Notes: generated by a model not told the origin, from the letters alone. DNA of 44,848 nt from Eubacteriales Family XIII. Incertae Sedis bacterium (GCA_031264295.1 JAISED010000068.1:1-44848); one strand, 5' to 3'. Positions 1 through 9,532 are shown, counted from the first letter of the stretch. Translations and numbers: made by a program.

Positions 1-1
1 T

Positions 2-199
2 TTGCTGCTTGCCGAGAAATTACGGAATTCCAAATACAGCGCTGCGCAAGCACTTTCCGTCTTTCGAAACCTGAAGTGCAAAGTCTACGGCAAAACGATT
101 CTGATCAAGGAGCCGGTCAAGAAAATGAATGACATCAGCAAAGTTCTGCACATAAAAATTCCCGCAAAAATTGTGGAAGGAAAACAGGACGGGAATTAA
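2..199 (+). CDS. C-terminal end of a possible transposase (5' end outside window)
   Basis: The reading frame is open from the first bases and stops at 199, giving about 65 residues that are the end of a longer protein. The segment is basic and contains NLKCKVYGKTILIKEP followed by a short helix-like tail. This resembles, from memory only, the C-terminal tail of IS1634/IS4-type DDE transposases of clostridia. No catalytic residue lies in the fragment, so the identification cannot be tested here. It converges on the penicillin-binding protein gene with only 16 bases between the stop codons. I see no terminal inverted repeat between 199 and 216, so even if it is a transposase the element boundary is unclear. 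Confidence 0.4.
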   Translation: MLLAEKLRNSKYSAAQALSVFRNLKCKVYGKTILIKEPVKKMNDISKVLHIKIPAKIVEGKQDGN

Positions 200-215
200 A
201 GCTTAAGAGAACTTC

Positions 216-3200
216 TTAAAACATCTGGTATGGCAGATTATCAGGATCAGAGCCTGAGCCGCCATTGTTTGAACCGCCGCTAGAACCGGAGCCGCCGCCA
301 GACCCGCCTTGCCCCTGGTTGCCACCGCCGGAACCTTGTGACGGCGGGGGAGAACCCTGACCCTGTGAACCCGCAGGGTTATTTTGATTTCCGCCGCCGG
401 ACGTACTGTCGGAGGGGTTATTCGGCCAGAAGTTCACGCCGCCGCCGGAACTGCCAGATGTACCGGAACTGCCGGAGCCGCTGCCGGGACTAGTGCCTCC
501 AGCGCCGGAACCGTCCGTGTTGTCATCGTCAGTCTCATTCTGACTCTGAATATCCTCATAATAGTAGTCGTCCCTGAATGTGCCGTCCCAATAGAAATCG
601 ACGACCAGTTCCTTCTCCGGGTCGATGGGGAAGGCCTCGGGATCGCTGTTATGCAGGTTACAATAATATGTGGGCTTGTCACCGCCGTCGGGATTGAACA
701 ATATTCTCGTGGGGCAGTAAGGCGTGGCGAGATGTCCCGAGAGCGGACAGATATATACCGGTCTGCTTGCGGTATCTGTCGTCGTCGGCTCCGTGCCTGA
801 TATGAAATACTCGCTGCGGGTGGAGCTGTATGAGGAAGGCAGGAGACCCGAAGTGCTGTCGATAACCTTACTTGTGATATTCGACGGCGCGGAGTGGAAG
901 CTGCCGCGTTCCGTTCCCTCGCAGATCTGTTGCATTACCTTGCTCCATACGCGTGTGGCCGCGCCGGAGCCCTCGGCGAGTTCAATGCCTACGTCGCAGC
1001 CTATCCACAGAGACGCCGAATACTGAGGCGTAAAGCCCACAAACCAAGCGTCGTACTTATCGCTGGTGGTGCCTGTTTTGCCGGCCACAGGCTGTGCGGC
1101 AATGGCGGCGCGGTTCGCAATGCCGTTCGTGACGGTGGTGCGCAGCATATCCGTGATAAGCCATGCGACCGCAGGATCCATCGCTTGATTGCTGTAGGAT
1201 TCGTGATCGATAATGGCCTCGCCGCGCCGGTTGGTGATCTTGCTGTATGGGCGCGGTTCAACATAAAGCCCCTGGTTGCCGAAGGCGCCGTAAGCGGCGG
1301 CCATCTCCAGCGGCGATATACCGCGGCTCATGCCTCCTAGAGCAAGGGCGGCGGGATTCATGTCATTCGTTGCGCCTGTTTCAACGACACTGCTGACACC
1401 CAGACCTTTTAAGAACTTTAGAGATCTATCAGAGCCTATGTTGAGCTGAACCTTTACTGCGTTGACATTCACGGACTGCTCGATGGATCTGCGCATTGTC
1501 TGCATACCACGGTAGCCGTCGTACCAGTTTTTAGGCCATATTTTACCTTGGAACTCCAATGGCCCATCCAAAATGCCGCTGGCAGCCGTCCAGTAATTGC
1601 CGTATGTGTTTTCGCCGTTAACTATGGGTTCCTTGTCGGCGCCCATCTGGAGGGCGGGCCCGTAGACGGACATCGGTTTTATGGAAGACCCGGGCTGCCT
1701 GGGGCTGTCCGCTCTGTTGTAAAGCAGGCGGCCTTCGGTATTGCGGCCTCCTACCATAGCTTTGATCCCGCCGGTGGCATAGTCGACGAGCACCATAGCG
1801 GACTGGGGTTGCACCACCTGCTGACGCAGTGAATACGAACTCGGAGCGACAACGATGCCGCCGTCAACAAACCTGAAGATATCAGGGTTGTTGATGAAAA
1901 AATCATGATTGATGATCAGATCCCCGTTCTCATTTTTCGTCTTATATTCACGGGGGATGGGGATGACACCGCCGCGCATTATATAATAGGTGCGCTCATC
2001 CTGAATGTACATATCCTTGAACTCCACACTGTAGTCAGTCTCGCCATGAACCTGGGTATTATAAAAATTCAGGCGTTTGTCTTTGAAAAGCATCAGATCC
2101 CCGTTATCAAGACCCTCGTATTCATCAGGCGAAAGGGTGAAATTGCCGTCGGCGTCGAAATAACTGTCGTAGCTGTTGAGCAGTACGCCGTTAGGCGCGA
2201 TTATGTTGCCTGCCTTGTCCTTCTTTACAACAAGTCTGGGGAAATTATCGTTGTTCGAGAGTTCCGTTTCGATGATGCTTTGCATCTTACGGTTCATGGT
2301 GGTGTGAATCTTGAGACCACCAGTATAAAGCATCTGGTGGGCTCTTTCCTCGTCAATGCCCAACTCACTGATGAGATCCTTGGTAACCTTCTCTATGGTA
2401 TAATCGGCGAAGTAATTAGAACTCATACTTTCATTGTCGAGGCGCGGGTTGATATGCTCGCGCAGATCTACAGCTACCGCCTCGTCATGCTCTTGCTGGG
2501 TTATGAACTCCAGTTCCAGCATGATGCTGAGCACAAGGTTCTTGCGGCTTACATAAGCGTCATTATATACATAGGCGTATTGTCCGTTCACCGCGACGAG
2601 ATTCGGATCGTCGGCGGATATCTTCTCACGTTCAAATGTCTGAATGAGGGCATATCTGGTAGGCGCCTGCGGGAGGCTGGCTATGGCGGCGCATTCCGCC
2701 AATGTAAGTTCGCCGACGTCCTTTGAAAAGTAAGCTTGCGCGGCGGCCTGCACGCCGTATGAGCGATTTCCCAGAGGGATTGTGTTCATATAAGCTTCGA
2801 TTATCTGATATTTTGTGAGTTTGTTCTCTAACTGCATGGCGATAAAGGCTTCTTGTATCTTTCTTCCGAGGTTGCGGTCGGACTTCTCATCGGGCAGCCA
2901 TATGTTACGCGCCAGTTGCTGCGTTAAAGTACTCGTGCCTTTTATACCGCCTCCATGGAGGATACTGTCCCTGATAGCGCCGAATATACGCACGATATTA
3001 AATCCATGATGCGTCCAGAAGGTTCTGTCTTCAATAGCGACAAAGGCGTCGACCAGATCCTGCGGCATTTCGTTGTATAGCACATTTGTCCGCATACCGT
3101 CGCCAATATAAATATCGTCAATAACATTCCCCTCGTCGTCATAAAGGGTTGAGCTTTGCGTAAGTATGCTTGAAATGTCGTCTGGGTTAATCTCGGGGGA

Positions 3201-3968
3201 GTCCACAATGATAGGCAGTATAGCGGCAAAAACAGAAATCCCGCCCGCCACGAATACAAGCAGCAGCGCGAACAGGATAAATTTAAGCGGATGTAAATGG
3301 AATCTGTTCTTCTTCCGCTTTCTTGAACCTGAGCCGCCCGAAGGTGAGCGACCTGAAGAAGAGCCGCCTGAGGTTCTGCTTGAACCCGAGCCGCCTGAAG
3401 CCCTGCCTGAAGAAGCGCCGCCTGAACCCGAACCGCTCGCGGATCTTCCGGAACTCCGACCTGAAGCACTGCTTGAAGCCGAGCCGCTCGCAGATCTTCC
3501 GGAACTCCGGCTTGAAGTTCTGCCCTGTGATGAGGAGGACGCTGATGCATACGAACGCGTCTGTGAAGCCGCGGCATATGATGAACCTGAAAACGGTGGG
3601 CGCGTTTGCGGCGCGTCCGCCACCGCCGCTGCGGACATGTCCGCAGCCAATGATGAACCCGAGACGTACGCGTCGTCATCGGCGTTTAAATGAACCGTAC
3701 GACCAGAAGGCTGCTGTTTGGAACGCGAGAATCGTGCGACCCTGGACGCTGACACCGGTGCGGCGTCCTGCCGTGAATCGCCGTCTGAATCGTCAGAATG
3801 CGTGTCATAAGCGTCCGAATGACCGTTGTAGTCGTTTGAATCGCCGTAGACTCCACCCTTCTTGGATGAACTTCTGTCGAAATCGCTGCTGAGCTTTTCG
3901 AACCGTTCTAAAAAATTTTCGATTTCGTTCTGACTGTCAATATTGGTATTTTTTATATCATCTGACAA
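216..3968 (-). CDS. Class A penicillin-binding protein (PBP1A-type, bifunctional)
   Basis: Bifunctional peptidoglycan synthase: glycan polymerisation plus peptide cross-linking on the outer face of the membrane. Residues are numbered from the in-frame GTG at 3977. A Ser/Gly/Arg-rich cytoplasmic region covers about 1-225, and one membrane segment about 232-257. The GT51 transglycosylase domain follows, with AIEDRTFWTHHG (catalytic Glu316) and GTSTLTQQLARN. The transpeptidase domain has SSIK (Ser764), SVN (Ser835) and KTG (Lys967). The last about 110 residues are a Gly/Ser/Asn/Gln-rich tail. At about 1250 residues it is much longer than the usual 700-900 because of both low-complexity ends. I prefer the TTG at 3968, which has AGGTGAT just upstream, over the GTG at 3977. 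It is monocistronic; the histidine kinase lies upstream on the same strand. Confidence 0.95.
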   Translation of the reverse strand: MSDDIKNTNIDSQNEIENFLERFEKLSSDFDRSSSKKGGVYGDSNDYNGHSDAYDTHSDDSDGDSRQDAAPVSASRVARFSRSKQQPSGRTVHLNADDDAYVSGSSLAADMSAAAVADAPQTRPPFSGSSYAAASQTRSYASASSSSQGRTSSRSSGRSASGSASSSASGRSSGRSASGSGSGGASSGRASGGSGSSRTSGGSSSGRSPSGGSGSRKRKKNRFHLHPLKFILFALLLVFVAGGISVFAAILPIIVDSPEINPDDISSILTQSSTLYDDEGNVIDDIYIGDGMRTNVLYNEMPQDLVDAFVAIEDRTFWTHHGFNIVRIFGAIRDSILHGGGIKGTSTLTQQLARNIWLPDEKSDRNLGRKIQEAFIAMQLENKLTKYQIIEAYMNTIPLGNRSYGVQAAAQAYFSKDVGELTLAECAAIASLPQAPTRYALIQTFEREKISADDPNLVAVNGQYAYVYNDAYVSRKNLVLSIMLELEFITQQEHDEAVAVDLREHINPRLDNESMSSNYFADYTIEKVTKDLISELGIDEERAHQMLYTGGLKIHTTMNRKMQSIIETELSNNDNFPRLVVKKDKAGNIIAPNGVLLNSYDSYFDADGNFTLSPDEYEGLDNGDLMLFKDKRLNFYNTQVHGETDYSVEFKDMYIQDERTYYIMRGGVIPIPREYKTKNENGDLIINHDFFINNPDIFRFVDGGIVVAPSSYSLRQQVVQPQSAMVLVDYATGGIKAMVGGRNTEGRLLYNRADSPRQPGSSIKPMSVYGPALQMGADKEPIVNGENTYGNYWTAASGILDGPLEFQGKIWPKNWYDGYRGMQTMRRSIEQSVNVNAVKVQLNIGSDRSLKFLKGLGVSSVVETGATNDMNPAALALGGMSRGISPLEMAAAYGAFGNQGLYVEPRPYSKITNRRGEAIIDHESYSNQAMDPAVAWLITDMLRTTVTNGIANRAAIAAQPVAGKTGTTSDKYDAWFVGFTPQYSASLWIGCDVGIELAEGSGAATRVWSKVMQQICEGTERGSFHSAPSNITSKVIDSTSGLLPSSYSSTRSEYFISGTEPTTTDTASRPVYICPLSGHLATPYCPTRILFNPDGGDKPTYYCNLHNSDPEAFPIDPEKELVVDFYWDGTFRDDYYYEDIQSQNETDDDNTDGSGAGGTSPGSGSGSSGTSGSSGGGVNFWPNNPSDSTSGGGNQNNPAGSQGQGSPPPSQGSGGGNQGQGGSGGGSGSSGGSNNGGSGSDPDNLPYQMF

Positions 3969-4028
3969 AATAATCACCTGCTTCGTAATACGATAGTAAA
4001 TGTGTTTTGCTTTGTTTTGCTTATAGTC

Positions 4029-4034
4029 ATTATA
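4029..4034 (-). promoter_or_regulatory. Extended -10 promoter candidate for the penicillin-binding protein
   Basis: Read on the minus strand the sequence is TGATATAAT, an extended -10 element about 60 bases upstream of the start codon. No good -35 hexamer is present at the right distance, which suits an extended -10 promoter. The rest of the 180-base gap to the kinase gene shows nothing else clear, apart from a short direct repeat of GCAAAACA in the leader. Confidence 0.4.
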
Positions 4035-4149
4035 TCATATATTAGGAGTATAAACATCAGTTTCGCGGAATTTGAATGCGCCGCCTGTGAAATGCCTGCG
4101 AAACGACATACGAGACGGTGCGAAAACCGTGAAGTTCCCGCCGAGGTTC

Positions 4150-5907
4150 TTACTGTGAACATTGAGGGAAGAGATATTTAGCGAGCATTTGGAGAACATC
4201 GTCGATCACGACAGGTTTGGCCAAGTGGTTATTCATACCGGCGTCGATGGCTTTCTCTACGTCCTCTCTAAAAACATTTGCAGTCATGGCAATGATGGGT
4301 ATGCTCTTTGCGTTAGGCGTCTCGGATGCGCGGATCACGCGCGTGGCCTCATATCCATCCATTCCCGGCATCTGAATATCCATAAATATCAAATCATACT
4401 CGCCGTTCTTCGAAACGAACATATCAACAGCGGCTTTGCCGTCAAAGGCGCATTCAATCCGGATATTTGTGGGGGCAAGCAGGGCTGTGATTATCTCGCG
4501 GTTGATCTCAATATCCTCCGCGATGAGAATGAGCTTGCCCGTAAAATCCAGTTCCTTGGTGTGCACGTGAACAGGGTAATCATCAGGCGCTTCCGCCCTT
4601 TGCATCTGTACTTCGAACGAAAAGGTAGAGCCTAAACCCACCTCAGAGCGCGCCCAAATGCGGCCGCCCATCAGTTCGATGATGCGTTTGCTGATAGACA
4701 GACCGAGACCGGTTCCGCCGTATTTTCTGGATATGCTGTTGTCGGCTTGCTCGAATGATGAAAATAAGCGCGATATTTGCTCTTCGCTTATACCTATACC
4801 TGTATCGGACACATCTACACGTATAGTCGTCAGGCCGTTTTTATCGCCGGGCGCATACGCCTTGAGATCTATCTTCCCCTCATCAGGCGTGAATTTTATG
4901 GCGTTTGAAAGCAGATTGGCCATGACTTGTGCCAGCCTTTGGCGATCACCCAGGAAATATTGCGGCAGTTCAGAGGCGATCTCGAAGCTGAGCGTCTGAT
5001 GCTTGGCAGCTATATTGCTGTGCATAACGGCCGCAATAGTATCAAGCATATCGCGGAAGTTGAAAACTTCTTCAAATAATTCAAGCTTATCAGCTTCAAT
5101 CTTTGACATATCAAGTATGTCATTGATGACCCCCAGCAGATGTTTAGAAGCCGCCTCGATCTTTTTCATGCCCTCCTTATGCTCGTCAATATTATCGGAA
5201 TTCGCGAGTATAGAGGTTAGGCCTATGATCGCGTTCATCGGAGTGCGCATTTCATGGCTCATCTGTGCGAGAAAATCGCTCTTCGCTTTGCTGGCGGCGT
5301 CCGCTTTGACCTGAGCCCTTATGAAAAGCCCGCTGAGTCCTTTTATAACAAATCCTACGAAAGAACCCGCAACGATAATGGAGATGATATTATCCGCATA
5401 ATGTTGAAATTCGTTGAGCGGCAGTATAAACTGGCCGTAATAACATTCAATCAGATAGCAGAGTATGATGATCGCCACATGTACACTCATGAATACATAT
5501 AATTGCGCGCCGTGAGAGAGCAGGACGATGAGAACCATCGTAAGCACGTAGTATGCGGCGAGTCCGCCTTGGCTGCCGCCGTTTGTGAAGAAAATGGAGG
5601 GAAAGAGCATGTCACAGTAGACGATGATTATGACACGGCGCCCGTAACTATGCAGGTTGAATTTATTGCAAAATACGAATAGCAGAAGGGCGGCGAAGAT
5701 CATCACTATTTTTACAAACATCATAAACTGGTTGGAGTTTTCTATAATATGCCCAATGGCGGAGATGAAGAGCGCAAAAATCCCCACAATACAGATAAGA
5801 TTGAAGACGCTTGCGTCAAAATCAAGTTTATCAGTAAATACGTATTTTTCAAGAAAATTATTGAAACGTTTATTCATAGTCCCCTTGTATTTATCCATCA
5901 AAAGCAT
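4150..5907 (-). CDS. Hybrid sensor histidine kinase / response regulator
   Basis: Membrane sensor kinase with a fused receiver domain. About six hydrophobic segments fill residues 33-195 and there is no obvious extracellular sensor domain, so the ligand is unknown. The HisKA motif SHEMRTPMN places the phospho-accepting His at 218. The HATPase domain has the N-box NLLSNAIKFTP, DTGIGI and GTGLGLSI. The C-terminal receiver has the acidic pair IAED, phospho-acceptor Asp510 in MDIQMPG, and Lys564. There is no DNA-binding output domain, so signalling must pass through a further phosphotransfer partner or protein contacts. ATG codons at 5907, 5898 and 5877 are all possible. Only the 5877 one has an AAGGGG, and that sits very close to it, so the start is uncertain by ten codons. 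It is upstream of and co-oriented with the PBP gene. Confidence 0.93.
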   Translation of the reverse strand: MLLMDKYKGTMNKRFNNFLEKYVFTDKLDFDASVFNLICIVGIFALFISAIGHIIENSNQFMMFVKIVMIFAALLLFVFCNKFNLHSYGRRVIIIVYCDMLFPSIFFTNGGSQGGLAAYYVLTMVLIVLLSHGAQLYVFMSVHVAIIILCYLIECYYGQFILPLNEFQHYADNIISIIVAGSFVGFVIKGLSGLFIRAQVKADAASKAKSDFLAQMSHEMRTPMNAIIGLTSILANSDNIDEHKEGMKKIEAASKHLLGVINDILDMSKIEADKLELFEEVFNFRDMLDTIAAVMHSNIAAKHQTLSFEIASELPQYFLGDRQRLAQVMANLLSNAIKFTPDEGKIDLKAYAPGDKNGLTTIRVDVSDTGIGISEEQISRLFSSFEQADNSISRKYGGTGLGLSISKRIIELMGGRIWARSEVGLGSTFSFEVQMQRAEAPDDYPVHVHTKELDFTGKLILIAEDIEINREIITALLAPTNIRIECAFDGKAAVDMFVSKNGEYDLIFMDIQMPGMDGYEATRVIRASETPNAKSIPIIAMTANVFREDVEKAIDAGMNNHLAKPVVIDDVLQMLAKYLFPQCSQ

Positions 5908-6000
5908 TAGCGTCTATCTATTGCACAGATCCTAACTCGAACAAGCCGAGGTTAAATTTGGATTTTTTTACGCTTTTGAGTAATAATTCCCCCTATAATA

Positions 6001-6028
6001 AGTATACCGCTGTGTTAAAGAATGTCAA
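6001..6028 (-). promoter_or_regulatory. Sigma-A promoter of the histidine kinase gene
   Basis: On the minus strand, TTGACA (6023-6028) and TATACT (6001-6006) are separated by 16 bases. The implied leader is about 90 bases and holds a small CTCG/CGAG hairpin around 5940. The 349-base gap between the kinase and lipase genes holds this promoter and the divergent one at 6161; I see no other element in it. Confidence 0.65.
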
Positions 6029-6160
6029 TTAAATTTTGGCGTGCATTTAATTAAATATTGATATAACTCGAAGAATAAATAAGTCGGGTGATTTACCGGC
6101 GCTTTTTTACCCAAAGCCGTTGCATAATAAATGAAGAAATGGTAAAATATCTATAAGTTT

Positions 6161-6188
6161 TTGACATAAAAAAACTATTGTATATAAC
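6161..6188 (+). promoter_or_regulatory. Sigma-A promoter of the SLH lipase gene
   Basis: TTGACA at 6161-6166 and TATAAC at 6183-6188 are separated by 16 bases. Transcription would begin near 6195, giving a leader of about 60 bases. That leader contains a GGAGGGG followed seven bases later by ATGTAA, a start codon directly followed by a stop codon. Confidence 0.55.
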
Positions 6189-6256
6189 TATGTATGGAGG
6201 GGTTCAGTAATGTAAGTCAAGAGAAGGTTACCCTCATCAAGAAAGAGGAGGCGACT

Positions 6257-9235
6257 ATGTGTAATTTCAAGGCAAGAAGGTTGTTATCGGCGTTTTTGAC
6301 AGTGATCATGCTGGTAACAATGATGCCGCTGGCGACGTTTGCGGCTAAACAACAAAGCAGCGCGAGTGTGACGCCTAAAACTATGAAGGCGATCTATGTT
6401 CTGCCGGGTTATTTAGGGTCTGAGCTTTATGATTCAAGTGGGAAAAAGTTGTGGTGGCCTGATAATCCACTCGATCTTCTAAATCAAAACAACTTGAAAA
6501 AATTCTATCAGGACGAATATGGAAACGGCACACAGCTCCATGTTGAATACGATAAAGACGACGCCGGCGTATGGAACCCCATGCTTTGGGGAGATACATA
6601 CGCGATACTCATGAAAAAATTAAAGGAGAAGTTTGAGCCGGAATATGATGTGAAATTTTTCCCATTCAACTGGATAGAGGATCTGAATGACAGCGAGAAA
6701 AACCTTGAAGCGAGCATAAATAGTAATGGGTATACGGACGTCGTCTTTATTACCCATAGCACGGGCGGCTTACTGGCCTCTGCATATATTTCAAAAAGCG
6801 ATGAAAACAAGCGGAAGGTTGAGAAAGCGATTCTGATCGCGGCGCCTCTATTTGGAACATACTCCGCTCTTAATCCGATAGAGCGCGGCGATTCCGGCAA
6901 GGTCATAAAATCGTGGTGTGGTATAATTCCCACAAGTTTTGACGTGAGCACATTTATAATCAACGCATTGACAAGCAATACATGGGTTCGCGCTTGGGCG
7001 AAAAACTCGCCGACAACATACCAACTGCTGCCAAGCGCCGAGTATCTACAATATTTACCATTACAAGAAAAAACAGGCCTATTCCAGACGACTAAAACCA
7101 TTACATCGATAAATGATTTTTACGGTGTCCTGAATAAAAGCAATAATATTAATTCAAGACTCACAAACGGTTCAAACAGGAGCCATAAGTATTTTCGCGA
7201 AACCGTTCTGGGCGGTGATGTGGTGGAACAATGGTCGCTGGCTTCTTTAATGGAAGTCGACGCGCTGCTGATAGGCACGGCGTCGGGGTATGATACGCCC
7301 TCCGTTGCAGTGTACAGCGAACCGTTCTTGAGGAAGGATCGTCAGTTGAAAGACATTCAGTACAACAAGAACGGTGATGGGACTGTTCAAGGTTTTAGCG
7401 CAAAGGGACAGAAAAAAACGCAGTCCAAGCCGAGCTTGCGAACGGATTTCTCATTTACGGCGAGCCACGGCGACTTGGTAACCAACACGGATGTTATAAA
7501 CCGTGTATGCAGCGAAATCGCAGGCAGCACTTACAGCAGCGCAGTAGGCCTCTTTAGCGCGGCATTTAAAGTCCTGGCGGTTGATCCCGGTATGTCTGAT
7601 CGAATAAAGATTCACTTTACGGCGGACAAGGTAGTTAAGGCGACAATATATAACACGTCAAATGAGATCATCGCGGAGGCGGAGAGTTATGCGTATATGG
7701 GTTTCGACGACGGTGGTTTGATCTATGACAATTTTGCCGATGATGAAAATTCTACCGAAGCTAATATTTATATGCCCAATCAAGGCTATAAACTTGTGTT
7801 CTCATATGGCGATACAGCGGGAGAATCTGTCGATTTTAAGGCGGAGGCGTCAACCCTTGCCGCCGATGGCTGGAAAGAAGTCACTGTAAATCACACAGCT
7901 GATATAACCGTCGAGGATGGCGTGATTTCTGTGATTGACGGTCTCACACAAGCAATAACGAACGAAAATATCTCATCCAAGATCGATGGCGATGTGACGA
8001 TAAATTATACTGATTGGGAACTGCCCGCGTCAACTGAGATAAATCTGAATGATACCGAGCAGATAGTTCCCACGGGAACGGATGCGGAGCAGGTTGCCGC
8101 CTCACTGCAATGGGACACGTCGGATGATAGTGTTGCTAAAGTTTCAGACGACGGAACTATTATTCCCCAGGGTTACGGCATTGCAACTATATCCGCTACG
8201 GATGGAAATAAGTTTGCCGCCACTGAAGTACTCATCGCCCTGCGTGCTGAAAGCGTTGTTTTAGGCGATATTGAGATGCTTGTCGATGAACGCAAGTTGA
8301 TCAAACCCGAGTTTGTACCGGCAGCCTCAACCGAGATAGATATGACATACACGCTCAGTGAAGAGGGCATAGTTGAAGTCAATGAGCTTGGCGTATTGCA
8401 CGCCTTGAAGGCGGGAACGGCAACCGTTACAGGAACAACGGCGTACGGAGTGAAGAACACGTTTAAGGTAAGTGTGCTGGAAGATGCTGTGTCGGATGGC
8501 GCCGGCGAACAGACTGCACCGCCGAGCAGCGGCGCGAGCGTCGGTACAGGCGCAGGGAACGGTGTGCTGCCTATAAGTTCGGCCTTGACTCCAAGTCAGG
8601 CGGCGGTTTCAACTTCGGCGGACGCCATAACTTCGGAAGCAGCCCTAGGCACGGCGTCAGACCCAGCGTTTATCGCAGGAACTACAGCGGCTAATCCGTT
8701 CGCCGATGTGAAATCCGACGATTGGTGCTACGACGCTGTACAGTTTGTTTCACAAAAAGGAATAACACAGGGCGTATCCGCAACATTATACGACCCGCAA
8801 GGCAACGTGACGCGCGCACAGTTTATCACAATGCTTTGCAGAGCCTATGGCATCAAGGAAAGGGACGGCGATAATTTCTCGGATGCCGGAAGCGCATGGT
8901 ATACCGGATACCTTGCGGCGGCAAAACAACTTGGAATTTCTAATGGGATCGGAGATAATGTGTTCCAACCGGATGCTGAAATTACAAGAGAGCAGATGCT
9001 TACACTGATTTATAACTATGTCAATTCGACAGGCGAAGGAGCGGTCGGCGCGTGGGCGATCAATCTGCCGTATGCGGATAAGGATCGCATCTCCGACTGG
9101 GCGCTTGAAGGGGTCATGTTCGGTACAATCAAACAATGGGTTAAAGGCAAAGACGACGGCGGACTTGATCCGAGCGGGACTGCCACCCGTGCAGAACTGG
9201 CGCAGATATTCTATAATATTTTTTCCGCAGAATAA
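6257..9235 (+). CDS. Secreted SLH-anchored LCAT/PGAP1-like lipase or esterase
   Basis: Predicted extracellular alpha/beta-hydrolase tethered to the cell wall. A signal peptide ends near residue 29 (TFA/AKQ). The oxyanion-type loop VLPGYLGSELYD follows, then the nucleophile elbow THSTGG (Ser168). GDGTV (Asp374) and SHGDL (His404) complete a plausible triad, and GDGTV is a hallmark of the lecithin:cholesterol acyltransferase family. Two BIG2-like Ig domains lie at about 570-745, then an Ala/Ser/Thr/Gly-rich linker, then three SLH repeats at about 815-990 (ITREQ, TATRAELAQ). I chose the ATG at 6257 because GAGGAGG lies five bases upstream and the signal peptide begins there; an in-frame ATG at 6194 has no site of its own. 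The substrate, whether lipid or another ester, is not visible. It is transcribed alone. Confidence 0.88.
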   Translation: MCNFKARRLLSAFLTVIMLVTMMPLATFAAKQQSSASVTPKTMKAIYVLPGYLGSELYDSSGKKLWWPDNPLDLLNQNNLKKFYQDEYGNGTQLHVEYDKDDAGVWNPMLWGDTYAILMKKLKEKFEPEYDVKFFPFNWIEDLNDSEKNLEASINSNGYTDVVFITHSTGGLLASAYISKSDENKRKVEKAILIAAPLFGTYSALNPIERGDSGKVIKSWCGIIPTSFDVSTFIINALTSNTWVRAWAKNSPTTYQLLPSAEYLQYLPLQEKTGLFQTTKTITSINDFYGVLNKSNNINSRLTNGSNRSHKYFRETVLGGDVVEQWSLASLMEVDALLIGTASGYDTPSVAVYSEPFLRKDRQLKDIQYNKNGDGTVQGFSAKGQKKTQSKPSLRTDFSFTASHGDLVTNTDVINRVCSEIAGSTYSSAVGLFSAAFKVLAVDPGMSDRIKIHFTADKVVKATIYNTSNEIIAEAESYAYMGFDDGGLIYDNFADDENSTEANIYMPNQGYKLVFSYGDTAGESVDFKAEASTLAADGWKEVTVNHTADITVEDGVISVIDGLTQAITNENISSKIDGDVTINYTDWELPASTEINLNDTEQIVPTGTDAEQVAASLQWDTSDDSVAKVSDDGTIIPQGYGIATISATDGNKFAATEVLIALRAESVVLGDIEMLVDERKLIKPEFVPAASTEIDMTYTLSEEGIVEVNELGVLHALKAGTATVTGTTAYGVKNTFKVSVLEDAVSDGAGEQTAPPSSGASVGTGAGNGVLPISSALTPSQAAVSTSADAITSEAALGTASDPAFIAGTTAANPFADVKSDDWCYDAVQFVSQKGITQGVSATLYDPQGNVTRAQFITMLCRAYGIKERDGDNFSDAGSAWYTGYLAAAKQLGISNGIGDNVFQPDAEITREQMLTLIYNYVNSTGEGAVGAWAINLPYADKDRISDWALEGVMFGTIKQWVKGKDDGGLDPSGTATRAELAQIFYNIFSAE

Positions 9236-9264
9236 TAAATAGGACTTGCATTCGGCGGAGATTA

Positions 9265-9306
9265 GGCGGAGAGCGCGGCGGGTAAATGCTTGCCGGGTTC
9301 TCCGCC
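9265..9306 (+). terminator. Hairpin, probable terminator of the lipase gene
   Basis: GGCGGAGA (9265-9272) pairs with TCTCCGCC (9299-9306), and a CGGC/GCCG stem lies inside. The stem is followed by CATTTGTTAATT, a weak U-rich tract, so termination is likely but may be inefficient. Confidence 0.5.
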
Positions 9307-9327
9307 CATTTGTTAATTCCGGTGCTG

Positions 9328-9532
9328 CCTAAAAGTGACAGTGGCGAAGGTGCAGACTGCCGTAGCCACCCAAGAGCGACAGTGGCGAAGGTGCAGACTG
9401 CCGTAGCCACCCAAGAGCGACAGCGCCGAAGGTGCAGACTGCCGTTGCCTCCCAAGAGCGACAGCGCCGAAGGTGCAGACTGCCGTTGCCTCCCAAAAGC
9501 GACAGCGCCAAAGGTGCAGACTGCCGCAGTAC
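9328..9532 (+). repeat. 41-bp minisatellite, five tandem copies
   Basis: Five contiguous 41-base units start at 9328, 9369, 9410, 9451 and 9492. The core of each is GCGAAGGTGCAGACTGCCGT or a near match. Units 3 and 4 are identical; the others differ by a few bases. 41 is not a multiple of three, so the array shifts frame in each unit and is not coding. It begins 22 bases after the lipase terminator, and its last unit leads straight into the ribosome binding region of the next gene. Confidence 0.95.

Noticed and set aside
1-215. Complete insertion sequence at the left edge
   Set aside because: Only the protein tail is in the window and no terminal inverted repeat or target duplication is seen before 216.
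1905-2726. Plus-strand open frame of 273 codons opposite the penicillin-binding protein
   Set aside because: Antisense to a fully conserved transpeptidase and transglycosylase region; no motif and no start signal.
3166-3693. Plus-strand open frame of 175 codons rich in Glu and Pro, opposite the penicillin-binding protein
   Set aside because: It mirrors the Ser/Gly/Arg low-complexity region of the real gene; codon bias keeps the antisense frame open. No ribosome site or promoter.
3974-4162. Short minus-strand frame of 62 codons between the kinase and the penicillin-binding protein
   Set aside because: It overlaps the promoter region of the latter and has no ribosome site or recognisable domain.
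9328-9532. CRISPR array
   Set aside because: Units are contiguous with no unique spacers, and there are no cas genes.
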